The notes beneath the pieces are model-generated. The model did no database searches. It saw nothing but the letters and a program-made list of their open reading frames with translations, and was not told the DNA's origin. Of a DNA stretch of 64,000 nucleotides, positions 53,773 to 62,136 are shown one piece after another. The stretch covers positions 310,001 through 374,000 of the forward strand of contig NZ_SCVC01000006.1 in assembly GCF_004297405.1 (NCBI RefSeq), written 5' to 3'. The DNA comes from Reyranella sp. Its GTDB lineage: Bacteria; Pseudomonadota; Alphaproteobacteria; Reyranellales; Reyranellaceae. Within the stretch, counting starts at the first letter, position 1; each line of letters starts with the position of its first letter. Position numbers and translations under genes: made by a program.

Positions 53773-54770
53773 GTAAGGGACCAGTCATCATCGAAGTCAC
53801 GCGCGGGCCTGTCGTCGAGAGCCGGCACGAGGGCATCGCTGCCGTCGTGAAAGCGGACGGCACGATCGTGGACTCCTGGGGCGATATCGATGCGGCGATC
53901 CTGCCGCGCTCGGCCAACAAGCCGATCCAGGCCATGGCCTTCGTCGAAAGCGGCGCCGTGGAGCGCTTCGGCCTCGGCAACGAGCATATCGCGCTCTCCT
54001 GCGCTTCGCACAGTGGTGAGACGCGGCATGTCGAGACGGTGCGGGCCTGGCTGAAGGAGGTCGGCCTGAGCGAAGCCGACCTCGAATGCGGCACGCATGC
54101 GCCGCGCCTGCAGACGAGCATCGAGGCACTGGCACGCGAGGGTGTGTTGCCGACCGCTGCCTTCAACAACTGCTCGGGCAAGCACAGTGGCTTCCTGACG
54201 ACCGCCGTGACCTATGGCGAGCCGACCAAGGACTACATCAAATACGACCATCCGGTGCAGCAGCGCCTGCGCGAGGTGATGAGCGACCTCTGCGGCCTCG
54301 ACGCCAATGCCTTCCCGCACGGCACCGACGGCTGTGGCATTCCCACCCTGGCGACGCCGCTCAAGCGGCTGGCCCAGGCGATGGCATCCATGGCCGATCC
54401 ATCACGACTTTCGAGCAAGCGCGCCGATGCCGCTCAGCGTATCCGTGCCGCGATGAACGCCGAGCCGTTCATGGTTGCGGGCAGTGGTCGCTTCTGCACG
54501 CGCATCAACGAGGCCGCACCCGGCGTCATCCAGGTGAAGACGGGTGCCGAGGGCGTGTTTTGCGGCATGCTGCCGACCCTGGGCTTGGGCGTGGCGATCA
54601 AGATGTGGGATGGCGCCGGCCGGGCCTCGGAAATCGCGATGGCCGCGCTGTTGCACCATCTCGGCGTGCTGCCGGCGAACCAGCGCGAGGAAATCCTGCA
54701 CCCGCCGGTGAAGAACGTCGTCGGCCTGCTGGTCGGCGAGATGAGGCCAGCGAAGAGCTGGCTGGGCTGA
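53769..54770 (+). CDS. Class 3 (Rhizobium etli ReAV-type) L-asparaginase
   Basis: A 333-residue enzyme of the class 3 asparaginase family. Residues match the known ReAV active and zinc sites: Ser48 and Lys51 (RSANKP), Ser80 (SCASHSGE), Cys135 and Lys138 (NCSGKHSG), Cys189 (DGCGIP). It converts L-asparagine to aspartate and ammonia in the cytosol. It overlaps the PP2C gene by ATGA and is followed, after 11 bases, by the RNA methyltransferase gene. Confidence 0.93.
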   Translation: MSKGPVIIEVTRGPVVESRHEGIAAVVKADGTIVDSWGDIDAAILPRSANKPIQAMAFVESGAVERFGLGNEHIALSCASHSGETRHVETVRAWLKEVGLSEADLECGTHAPRLQTSIEALAREGVLPTAAFNNCSGKHSGFLTTAVTYGEPTKDYIKYDHPVQQRLREVMSDLCGLDANAFPHGTDGCGIPTLATPLKRLAQAMASMADPSRLSSKRADAAQRIRAAMNAEPFMVAGSGRFCTRINEAAPGVIQVKTGAEGVFCGMLPTLGLGVAIKMWDGAGRASEIAMAALLHHLGVLPANQREEILHPPVKNVVGLLVGEMRPAKSWLG

Positions 54771-54781
54771 GAGCCCAGCCG

Positions 54782-56035
54782 GTGAGCATCACGCTCGACA
54801 TTCTGGAGATCGGCGGACGGGGCGACGGCATCGCCGAGGTCGGCGGTCAGCGCTATTTTGTGCCATTCACGTTGCCGGCCGAGACCGTCGAGGCGGAGCC
54901 GCGTGACAAGAGGGGCGAGGGCATTGCCTGCGACCTTCTCGAGATCCTGGCACCATCGCGCCACCGCGAGACGCCGCCGTGCCAGCATTTCGGCGTCTGC
55001 GGTGGCTGCGCCCTGCAGCATTGGCGCGGCGACATCTACATGGGCTGGAAGGTCGAGCTCATCACCCGGGCGCTCAGCCAGCACGGCGTCAAAGCGCCGG
55101 CATTCGAACGGCCTCTTGCCTGTGAACCGGGTGAACGCCGGCGTGCCGATATCGTATTGCGTCGGCAAGGCCGGCGGGTATTGGCGGGGTTTCACGAACG
55201 CGCCAGCCAGAAGATTGTCGATGTCGGCACTTGCGTCGTGGCACGGCCGGCGATCGGCTCGGCCCTCGACGCGTTGCGAGCAGGCATGGCGAGCATCCTG
55301 CCGGACGGCGCTGCGGCCGACGCGATCGTCAACGAAACCGACAGCGGCCTCGATGTACTGATCCGGCCGCACAAGCGGCTCACCCTCTCGCTGCAGATGC
55401 GTGAGACGCTGGTCACCCTGGCGGAGCGCGCCGACTTTGCGCGTCTGAGTTGGGGCGATCGTGCGACAGCCGAGCCGGTGGTGACGCGCCGGATGCCGTT
55501 GCTGATCCTGGGCGATGCGATGGTCGAACCGCCGCCCGGCGCCTTCCTGCAGGCGACCAAGCTGGCAGAGCTTACGATGCGGGCCGCAGTCAATGCCTGG
55601 ATCGGCGACGCGGCGCGGGTCGCTGACCTGTTTACCGGCATCGGTGCCTTGTCGTTGGGCCGCCCGGGTAAGCTCTCCCTGTTCGAAAGCGACAAGCCCG
55701 CGGTCGCGGCCGTCGGCGCGGCGGCACGCAAGCTCGGCGGCAATCGCGTCGTGGCCGAGCGGCGCGATCTCTTTCGCAATCCGCTAACGACGGCTGAACT
55801 CGACAGGTTCGACGCCATCATCCTCGATCCGCCGCGTGCAGGGGCGGCCGCGCAGTGCGCTGAGCTTGCGCGCTCGAAGGTGCGAAGGATCGTCTACGGA
55901 TCCTGTGATCCGGGCAGCTTCGCCCGTGATGTCCGCACTTTGCAGGAAGCCGGATACCGACTGGAGAAACTCATGCCTATCGACCAGTTCCTCTGGTCGG
56001 CGCATGTTGAGCTCGTAGCCCTGCTGACCAAATGA
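54782..56035 (+). CDS. Class I SAM-dependent RNA (uracil-C5) methyltransferase, RlmD/TrmA family
   Basis: A 417-residue RNA methyltransferase. A TRAM-like start (VSITLDILEIGGRGDGIAEV) is followed by the 4Fe-4S cysteines Cys67, Cys73, Cys76 and Cys151. The SAM-binding VADLFTGIGALSL, ILDPPRAG and catalytic Cys375 (YGSCDPGSF) follow. It would make 5-methyluridine in rRNA or tRNA. The GTG at 54782 was chosen as the first good start in the frame after the asparaginase stop; no strong ribosome site is seen. The frame is open much further upstream inside the asparaginase gene. Confidence 0.9.
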   Translation: MSITLDILEIGGRGDGIAEVGGQRYFVPFTLPAETVEAEPRDKRGEGIACDLLEILAPSRHRETPPCQHFGVCGGCALQHWRGDIYMGWKVELITRALSQHGVKAPAFERPLACEPGERRRADIVLRRQGRRVLAGFHERASQKIVDVGTCVVARPAIGSALDALRAGMASILPDGAAADAIVNETDSGLDVLIRPHKRLTLSLQMRETLVTLAERADFARLSWGDRATAEPVVTRRMPLLILGDAMVEPPPGAFLQATKLAELTMRAAVNAWIGDAARVADLFTGIGALSLGRPGKLSLFESDKPAVAAVGAAARKLGGNRVVAERRDLFRNPLTTAELDRFDAIILDPPRAGAAAQCAELARSKVRRIVYGSCDPGSFARDVRTLQEAGYRLEKLMPIDQFLWSAHVELVALLTK

Positions 56036-56051
56036 ATTCAGGAGACGACCG

Positions 56052-56819
56052 ATGATGTTCGACCTTTCCGGCAAGGTGGCCGTTGTGACCGGCGGCAGCC
56101 GCGGCATTGGCCGCTCGATCTGCGAGCAGATGGCAGCGCACGGTGCCAAGGTCGTCGTTTCCAGCCGCAAGCTGCCGGCCTGCGAGGAGGTCGTGAAGGG
56201 CATCAAGGAAAAGGGTGGCGAGGCGACTGCGGTGGCCGCCAGCATCTCCGACAAGGCCCAGCTCGAGAATCTGGTCGCTGCGGCGCGCAAGGCCTACGGC
56301 AAGATCGACATCATGGTCTGCAATGCCGCGTCCAATCCTTACTTCGGCCCGCTGACCGGCCTGAAGGAGGATGTGTTCCAGAAGATCATGCAGAACAACG
56401 TGATGTCGAATCTCTGGCTGATGAACATGGTCGGACCGGAGATGGCGGAGCGGAAGGACGGCGCCTTCATCATCGTTTCGTCGATCGGCGCGCTGGTCGG
56501 GTCGGCGCATATTGCGGCCTACAACATGAGCAAGGCCGCCGACCTGTCGCTGGTGAAGTCGCTGGCCATGGAGTGGGGAAAGCACAACATCCGGGTCAAC
56601 GCGATCGCTCCCGGCCTGATCCAGACCGACTTCGCCAAGGCGCTGTGGGACAATCCGCAGATCCGCGCCGCGCAGGAGAACAAGGCCGCCCTGAAGCGCA
56701 TCGGCCAGCCCGACGATATCGGCGGCGTGGCCGTGTTCCTTGCCTCCAAGGCCGGCAATTTCGTCTGCGGCCAGTGCATCATCGCTGACGGCGGCGTGAT
56801 CGGCGCCGGCGCCGAGTAG
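56052..56819 (+). CDS. Short-chain dehydrogenase/reductase
   Basis: A 255-residue classical SDR. Cofactor motif TGGSRGIG (13-20), NAA(S) at 91-94, catalytic Ser144, Tyr157 and Lys161 (YNMSK). DLSGKVAVVTGG and a late ADGGVIGAGAE are typical of 3-oxoacyl reductase-like/dehydrogenase members acting on alcohols in catabolism. GGAGACGACC precedes the ATG. Its end is one base from the convergent ASCH-like gene. Confidence 0.93.
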   Translation: MMFDLSGKVAVVTGGSRGIGRSICEQMAAHGAKVVVSSRKLPACEEVVKGIKEKGGEATAVAASISDKAQLENLVAAARKAYGKIDIMVCNAASNPYFGPLTGLKEDVFQKIMQNNVMSNLWLMNMVGPEMAERKDGAFIIVSSIGALVGSAHIAAYNMSKAADLSLVKSLAMEWGKHNIRVNAIAPGLIQTDFAKALWDNPQIRAAQENKAALKRIGQPDDIGGVAVFLASKAGNFVCGQCIIADGGVIGAGAE

Positions 56820-56820
56820 G

Positions 56821-57393
56821 CTATTTGCCGAGCCGGGCCAGCACGGTCCGGCCACGCGGCGACAGGCGATAGCCGACCTCCAGGCTTTCCGTCAGACCAA
56901 ACGCCTTCAGCTTACGGACATTGAGCTTGAAGGGTGCTGTCTGCTGCTTGAGTTCGGCTGCCAGCTCGGCTGCACGCCGGCCGGGATGGCGTGCGATCAG
57001 GGCGAGCGTGCGCTTCACCCAAGGCGTGGTGCCATCCAATCGTTGAAGGCGTGCGAGCAGGGCGACGAACTCGACACTACCGATCCGCGACTTGCTCCGC
57101 AGGGCTATCCGCGGGTCGGCACCAACATGCCGGACCTTGATCCGGTAGACATCGCCCTCGCCACGTTTGGAAAGCTCGGCCTTCAACTCGTCGAGCGAGG
57201 AATAGCCAGCTCGTTTGGCGTTCAGGGCGGTGATCGTCGTCAAGGGCACGACGTCGACCTCTTCGATCGCTAGGACGCCGATCGCCGTTTTCAGGGTACC
57301 GCCTGCCTTCACCGTCGGCTTGCGCCAACGCCGGAAGATGAGCGAGATCGATCCGTCCACGATCCCGTCGAGAAAGCGGCGCTTCAGCAGCAT
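56821..57393 (-). CDS. ASCH-like plus C-terminal winged-helix-like protein
   Basis: A 190-residue protein. The first 100 residues look like an ASCH/PUA-type RNA-binding domain (LLKRRFLDGIVDGSISLIFRRW, then KPTVKAGGTL, an AIEEVDVVPLTTIT strand and VYRIKVRHVG). The rest looks like a helix-turn-helix (TLALIARHPGRRAAELAAEL then FKLNVRKLKAFGLTESLEVG). Such a pair could bind RNA or DNA in regulation. It is downstream of xthA on the same strand (16-base gap). The family is a guess from pattern. Confidence 0.6.
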   Translation of the reverse strand: MLLKRRFLDGIVDGSISLIFRRWRKPTVKAGGTLKTAIGVLAIEEVDVVPLTTITALNAKRAGYSSLDELKAELSKRGEGDVYRIKVRHVGADPRIALRSKSRIGSVEFVALLARLQRLDGTTPWVKRTLALIARHPGRRAAELAAELKQQTAPFKLNVRKLKAFGLTESLEVGYRLSPRGRTVLARLGK

Positions 57394-57409
57394 GTTGGAA
57401 AGCCGGCCC

Positions 57410-58198
57410 TCAGGCCGCGGCGTCGAGCTCGCACCAGACGGGCACGTGGTCCGATGGTTCGGTCATGCCGCGCTCGGCCTTGTCGATGCCGACAGCAGTC
57501 AGCCGGTCGGCCGCCTGCGGCGAGAGCAGCAGATGGTCGATCCGGAGGCCATTGTCCTTCTGCCAGGCGCCGGCCTGGTAATCCCAGAAGGTGTAGTGCG
57601 CATCCTCGGGGTGGAAGGCGCGGACGGCATCGGTCAGGCCGAGATTGAGCAGCTTGCGCAACGCCGCGCGCGACTCCGGCTGGCAGAGAGCGTCGCCAGA
57701 GAAGGCAATGGGATTGAAGACGTCGACCTCGGTCGGGCAGACATTGTAGTCGCCGCCCAGCACGAACATCTCCTCGCGTGCCAGCAGCTCGCGGGCGTGG
57801 CTGAACAGCCGCTCCATCCAGGCGAGCTTGTAGGTGAATTTCTCGGTGCCGATCGGATTGCCGTTGGGCAGGTAGATACCGCCTACGGTGAGCGGTCCGC
57901 GGGGCGTATGAATGCGTCCCTCGACATAGCGCGCCGGCTCGTCATCGACATGGCCGGGCAGGGCGCGGGCGGTGACATCGAACGGATGCAAGGAGAGAAG
58001 GGCGACGCCGTTGAAGCCCTTCTGGCCCACGATCGCCACCTTGTAGCCGGCAGCCTCGACCTCGAGGACGGGGAACTGCGGTTCCTGTGCCTTGATTTCC
58101 TGCAGCACGACGACGTCCGGCTTGGCGCGCTCCAGCCACGAAACCAGATTTCCGGTCCGCTTGCGGACGGAATTGACGTTCCAGGTCGCGATCTTCAT
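57410..58198 (-). CDS. xthA: Exodeoxyribonuclease III
   Basis: A 262-residue AP endonuclease / 3'-5' exonuclease of the ExoIII family. KIATWNVNSVRKR with Asn7, QEIKAQ with Glu34, LGGDYNVCPTEVD, IDHLLLSP and a final SDHVPVW carry the metal and catalytic residues. It removes abasic and 3'-blocked ends in base excision repair. Its first 14 bases are repeated 1.6 kb away next to erpA (59792-59805), showing that foreign DNA entered at its start codon, and its present upstream DNA is foreign. Confidence 0.95.
   Translation of the reverse strand: MKIATWNVNSVRKRTGNLVSWLERAKPDVVVLQEIKAQEPQFPVLEVEAAGYKVAIVGQKGFNGVALLSLHPFDVTARALPGHVDDEPARYVEGRIHTPRGPLTVGGIYLPNGNPIGTEKFTYKLAWMERLFSHARELLAREEMFVLGGDYNVCPTEVDVFNPIAFSGDALCQPESRAALRKLLNLGLTDAVRAFHPEDAHYTFWDYQAGAWQKDNGLRIDHLLLSPQAADRLTAVGIDKAERGMTEPSDHVPVWCELDAAA
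58185..58198. repeat. Direct repeat, xthA-side copy
   Basis: Perfect 14-bp repeat of 59792-59805. On the minus strand it is ATGAAGATCGCGAC, the start of the intact xthA. Confidence 0.8.
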
Positions 58199-58265
58199 TG
58201 GGCAAAAGTCCTAGCTTTCTTAAAGCTCTATTCACTAACCAATCCGCCGAGTCACTCGTCCAGCT

Positions 58266-59687
58266 ATGCTTTTTACTGTTGAGCAGCCCAATCCTGCAGC
58301 GACGGCGGCTACACAATTTAACCACAACGTCGTAATGACGATGGTGCATGGTGCTCAAAATATTGCATGGTATGCGTCCTTGGATACTAGAGCGAGCCTG
58401 CACTTGGCAAAGAACATAAACCAAATCTCTGACAAAGACTTCGAGCTGGCTGCTAGTGATTTCATCGACGAGTATAACAAATCTTGGACCACAGCGTCGG
58501 TTGACCTCGGAACAATGATCAGCCGAGGAGGGCGGATCTACTTCGACGGAAGTACGGTAGAGCTGACCGCCCCCCTGCGGGACGCGTTGCAAAAACTAGT
58601 TGAGCGCGCCTCTCGGCTCCTCGGTCCGAAAGCAGCTCACTCGAAGACGATTCAAGATGTGGCATTCGACTCCGCACATATGTCAGCACGTAACAAGCTG
58701 GCCCCTAGTGCTGCGGCACTCAACGTAAGACAGCGGATTTTGTCTGATGTGGGAGTTCCGCTTGAATTCATACTACCAAACTATCTGACCTTGTTCTCGG
58801 GTGGCGTTCGGTCAATTCAGCTCGGAGTGGTAGAGGCAGCGTTTACCGCCGACGTTGTTGCCACTTACAACCCCCGCAATCCAAGGGTTGTAATGCGGGC
58901 GGGGCAAGCGTTCACTGTTACGAATGGGTCGCCTATGATAGTCGATCTGCCAGCCGTCTGCTGGGTGGTAAAAGTTGAAGCAGCGCTTGGTTTCGCAGAG
59001 GAAGAGGCCAAATGGTTAGCTGACGTAATGGTTGGCTTGCTTAGACTTAGTTATCAAGGAAATGGACACCGTTATCCCAACACGGGCGACGTTGAGCCTC
59101 ATCCTTGGTATTGGGACTCAGGGCAAAGGATTGGGGTCAAGTATACTGGGAACAGCGTACAATTCGGCGGGCTATATACGCCTGCTGCGTACGAGATTGA
59201 CTCAGCTACGGTAACGATGGCGAACGCAAGTGCGTTCAAGGCCAAAGCGGATTTGTTGTGCAATCCACCCAGCGGAAGTGTCGCGGAGCGGACAAGTCGT
59301 GGCTTAGGCTGGCTTACCCGGGGACGCCAATCTCTCGACAAGTCTGAGCGGCTACTACACCATTTCACAGCAATTGAGGCTTTATTGTCTACAGACGATA
59401 AATCTGCTCCGGTCGTTCAAACGATAGCCCGTCACGCCGCTGCTATTTGGACTTCTGACAACACGCAGCGCCTTGAATTTGCCTCTGTTCTAAAGCGCCT
59501 TTACAATATCAGATCATCACTCGTACATTCGGGCAACAGGTCGGCACTGGAAAACAACGTTAAGCTTATCCAGATAATAGCCGAAAACCTCTATCGTGAA
59601 GTTCTCACGAAGGTTGACCTCAAAGAGAAGCACCAAACTTTTTGCAACAATCTGCAACGCTGTAGTTACGGCATTGCATGGCCCTAA
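58266..59687 (+). CDS. HEPN-type (ApeA-like) protein, possible anti-phage gene
   Basis: A 473-residue soluble protein. The N-terminal two thirds match no family I know. The last part (about 355-450) is helical with ERLLHHFTAIEALLSTDD, an ARHAAAIW helix and IRSSLVHSGN. Arg416-x4-His421 fits the Rx4-6H motif of HEPN RNases, and the order of helices recalls the Apea-like HEPN family. HEPN RNases cleave RNA in phage-defence and toxin systems. Codon use and GC (about 47-50 percent in samples) differ from all neighbours. No partner gene is present, so if it defends it would act alone. Confidence 0.7.
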   Translation: MLFTVEQPNPAATAATQFNHNVVMTMVHGAQNIAWYASLDTRASLHLAKNINQISDKDFELAASDFIDEYNKSWTTASVDLGTMISRGGRIYFDGSTVELTAPLRDALQKLVERASRLLGPKAAHSKTIQDVAFDSAHMSARNKLAPSAAALNVRQRILSDVGVPLEFILPNYLTLFSGGVRSIQLGVVEAAFTADVVATYNPRNPRVVMRAGQAFTVTNGSPMIVDLPAVCWVVKVEAALGFAEEEAKWLADVMVGLLRLSYQGNGHRYPNTGDVEPHPWYWDSGQRIGVKYTGNSVQFGGLYTPAAYEIDSATVTMANASAFKAKADLLCNPPSGSVAERTSRGLGWLTRGRQSLDKSERLLHHFTAIEALLSTDDKSAPVVQTIARHAAAIWTSDNTQRLEFASVLKRLYNIRSSLVHSGNRSALENNVKLIQIIAENLYREVLTKVDLKEKHQTFCNNLQRCSYGIAWP

Positions 59688-59791
59688 CTTATGGATCCGA
59701 CCTGCCATAGTTCTTCGACTACGGTTGACTTGAAGGGCGGGTCGTTCGTGAGCCTGCAAGCGGCAGTCTAAATCTGTGTCCAATTCTACAA

Positions 59792-59805
59792 GTCGCGATC
59801 TTCAT
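59792..59805. repeat. Direct repeat, erpA-side copy (fossil xthA start)
   Basis: Same 14 bases as 58185-58198. Read on the minus strand after the erpA stop it opens ATG AAG ATC GCG AC, the xthA beginning, then leaves the xthA sequence at once. Confidence 0.8.
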
Positions 59806-59815
59806 CGCGGCAGGA

Positions 59816-60148
59816 TCACACGCTGAAGGAGTTGCCGCAGCCGCAGGACGACGTGGCGTTCGGGTTCTTCACCTGGAACGACGCACCGACCATTTCCTCG
59901 ACGTAGTCGAGCTCGCTGCCCTGAAGCAGTTCCAGCGAAGTGCTGTCGACCAACACCGCCGCGCCGTCGCGCTCGATGACGAGATCGTCGTCGTTGCGCT
60001 GTTCCTCGAACGAGAAGTTGTACTGGAAGCCCGAGCAGCCGCCGCCCAGCACCGCCACCCGCATCATCACGGGCTTGGCTTCCTTGGAGGCCAGGAAGGC
60101 GATCCGCTTGGCCGCATTCGGGGTCACAGAGAAAGAGGTGTCGATCAT
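59816..60148 (-). CDS. erpA: A-type iron-sulfur cluster insertion protein ErpA
   Basis: A 110-residue A-type carrier. The three cluster cysteines are Cys38 (GGGCSGFQY), Cys102 and Cys104 (SSCGCGNSF). It hands Fe-S clusters to targets. The ATG at 60148 is the family start; the frame is open to 60193. In alphaproteobacteria erpA is commonly next to xthA, here separated by the low-GC insert. IscA/SufA cannot be fully excluded, but the gene order favours ErpA. Confidence 0.92.
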   Translation of the reverse strand: MIDTSFSVTPNAAKRIAFLASKEAKPVMMRVAVLGGGCSGFQYNFSFEEQRNDDDLVIERDGAAVLVDSTSLELLQGSELDYVEEMVGASFQVKNPNATSSCGCGNSFSV

Positions 60149-60241
60149 GCCTACAAGATGTGGTTGGCGGGCCGGTTCGTCAATGCTGCGCATTGGAACC
60201 CAGCCATACCCTTAGAGTGGCTAGGGGAAAGGGCCAAACGG

Positions 60242-61138
60242 TCAGGACGAAACGGCCTTTGCCCGTTCCCGGGCCCGCACGCGCTCGCGGTACAGGATGT
60301 ACAGGCCGGAGCCGATGACCAGTGGCAGGCCGTACCAGACCGTCCAGGACGGCTCCTCTCTGAACCAGAGGTAGCCGAAGGCGACGGCCAGCACGATCGA
60401 GGCGTAATCGAAAGGAGCCAGCACCGCAGCCGGCGCCAACCGCCAGGCGCGGGTGATGAGGATCTGCGCGAACCCGCCCAGCAGGCCCAGGGTGATCAGC
60501 CACACCCAGTCGAGGAAAGGCGGCCATTTCCACTCGGGGATCGCGCCGACCAGGGACACGAGGCTGGCGCAGAACGCGAACCAGAAGAGGGTAACGACGT
60601 CCTTGTCGTGCCGGCTGAGCAGCCGGACCATCACCGTCGACAGGGCGTAACAAAAGGTTGCCGCCAGGACGATCAGCGAGATGGCGTGGAACTGGATGCC
60701 CCAGGGATCGAGCATGATCAGCACGCCGATGAAGCCCACGGCGACCGCCGTCCAGCGCCGCCAGCCGACCGGTTCGCCCAGTATCGGCACGGAGAGCGCA
60801 ACCATGAAGAGCGGCGACGCGAAGGAAATAGCGTAGGCGTCAACCAGCGGCATGCGCGGGAAGACGTAGAAGAAACCGAACATGCTGCAGATGCCGATGC
60901 AGACGCGAACCGCTTGCAGGCCCGGCCGGGTGCTACGAACGGCCCGGAGGCCGCCGGCATGCCAGATCATCACGGCGACAGGAAGCAAGGCGATGCCGCT
61001 GCGGAACAGCATCATCTGGAACGATCCGTAGGTGCCGCCCAGCGCCTTCACCATGGCGTCCATGGTGCAGAACAACACGAGTGCGCTCAGCTTGAAGTAG
61101 ATGCCGTGCAGCGGCGACGGCGCGGGAACATTTGACAA
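60242..61138 (-). CDS. DMT superfamily (EamA) transporter
   Basis: A 298-residue inner-membrane protein with ten hydrophobic segments in two EamA halves (first: LSALVLFCTMDAMVKALGG to VDAYAISFASPLFMVAL; second: LIVLAATFCYALSTVMVRLL to DYASIVLAVAFGYLWFRE). RhaT/YdcZ-like exporters of metabolites share this layout. Substrate unknown. It is followed on the same strand by erpA after about 90 bases, which probably lies in a separate unit. Confidence 0.9.
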   Translation of the reverse strand: MSNVPAPSPLHGIYFKLSALVLFCTMDAMVKALGGTYGSFQMMLFRSGIALLPVAVMIWHAGGLRAVRSTRPGLQAVRVCIGICSMFGFFYVFPRMPLVDAYAISFASPLFMVALSVPILGEPVGWRRWTAVAVGFIGVLIMLDPWGIQFHAISLIVLAATFCYALSTVMVRLLSRHDKDVVTLFWFAFCASLVSLVGAIPEWKWPPFLDWVWLITLGLLGGFAQILITRAWRLAPAAVLAPFDYASIVLAVAFGYLWFREEPSWTVWYGLPLVIGSGLYILYRERVRARERAKAVSS

Positions 61139-61204
61139 GGTGCGCTATTTGGCTCGCGCCGCATCCTTTCGTAAAGTGAAGTTCGCGAGGGGGCGTGTAG
61201 GTTT

Positions 61205-62125
61205 ATGTCGACAAAGTTAAGTGAGCAGACGAGGCGCCTCGCCGCCATCGAAGCTTTGGTGTGTCGCGATGTCGGCCGCAAGACGGCAGATCTGATTGCC
61301 GCGAATGCCGGCGGGCTCGGCGACGCAGTGCGGGATTTGGCGCAGGCGACGTCCGTCGGGCTGATCACCGGTTTCTTCGTGCCCCGTGGCGATGTTGCCG
61401 CCCCCGAAACCGATGGTCCCGTCGGGACGGCCTTGCTGGCGGCGGCGTTGGCAGCGTGTGGCGTTCCCGCCCGCATCGCGACGGACACACCGTGCGCCGA
61501 CGCGGTGCGCGCGGCGGTTGCCGCGACCGGTGTGGCCATCGCGGTCGATGAGGTTGCCGTTTCGGATCGGGCTGCCCTCGACAGGCTGGTCGGCGACTGG
61601 CGGGCTGCCTCGCTCAGTCATGCGATTGCCATCGAGCGGTGCGGGCGCTCCGTCGACGGCAAGCCGCGCAACATGCGCGGGGTCGACGTCTCGCCCTGGA
61701 CGGCGCCACTGGATGACCTCTTCCTGGGCGGGCCCTGGAAGAAGCTCGCGGTCGGCGACGGCGGCAACGAAGTCGGCATGGGCCAGCTGCCGGCCGGGCT
61801 GATCGCGCGCACTGTTCCCAATGGTGCCGAGATCGCCTGCGTCACCTCGTGCGATCACCTGACCGTCGCCGGCGTGTCGAACTGGGGTGCCTATGGGTTG
61901 ATGGCGGCGCTGGCGGTGTTGCGACCTGACTGGCAGCCGACGATTGCGAAATTCCTGACAGCAGAACGCGACCTGGCTGTCACGCGCGCTGTCGTCGACA
62001 AAGCCGGTGCTGTCGACGGCGTCACGGCGCTGCGCGAACCTACCGTGGACGGCTTTGGCCCCGATGTTCATGGTCCGCTGGTCGACGAGCTTGGTCGCAT
62101 TGCCTGGGGGCAGGCAGCGGACTAG
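61205..62125 (+). CDS. DUF4392 / D-glutamate cyclase-like protein
   Basis: A 306-residue protein of the DUF4392 (D-glutamate cyclase C-terminal) family: TGFFVPRGDVAAPETDGPVG, IERCGRSVDGKPRNMRG and VGDGGNEVGMGQLP are the family blocks. In vertebrates the family turns D-glutamate into 5-oxo-D-proline; the bacterial role is likely similar. A GAGGGGG site precedes the ATG. The acyl-CoA dehydrogenase gene starts 11 bases after its stop, so they are probably co-transcribed. Confidence 0.85.
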   Translation: MSTKLSEQTRRLAAIEALVCRDVGRKTADLIAANAGGLGDAVRDLAQATSVGLITGFFVPRGDVAAPETDGPVGTALLAAALAACGVPARIATDTPCADAVRAAVAATGVAIAVDEVAVSDRAALDRLVGDWRAASLSHAIAIERCGRSVDGKPRNMRGVDVSPWTAPLDDLFLGGPWKKLAVGDGGNEVGMGQLPAGLIARTVPNGAEIACVTSCDHLTVAGVSNWGAYGLMAALAVLRPDWQPTIAKFLTAERDLAVTRAVVDKAGAVDGVTALREPTVDGFGPDVHGPLVDELGRIAWGQAAD

Positions 62126-62136
62126 TTTGCGCCGCC

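Larger units (their letters stand above)
58185..59805. mobile_element. Low-GC single-gene insert bounded by 14-bp direct repeats
   Basis: Between GTCGCGATCTTCAT at 58185-58198 (the xthA start) and the same 14 bases at 59792-59805 (12 bases from the erpA stop) lies about 1.6 kb with one gene and much lower GC. Three 60-base samples inside hold 27, 28 and 30 G/C against 41 in a sample from xthA. Without the insert erpA and xthA would be adjacent on the minus strand, about 12 bases apart. There is no transposase, integrase or clear terminal inverted repeat. It may be a gene cassette moved by an integrase from elsewhere. Confidence 0.7.

Noticed and set aside
58185..59805. 14-bp repeats as the target duplication of a transposon
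   Set aside because: No transposase or terminal inverted repeats were found, and 14 bp is long for common insertion sequences, so a site-specific event or cassette is preferred; not excluded.
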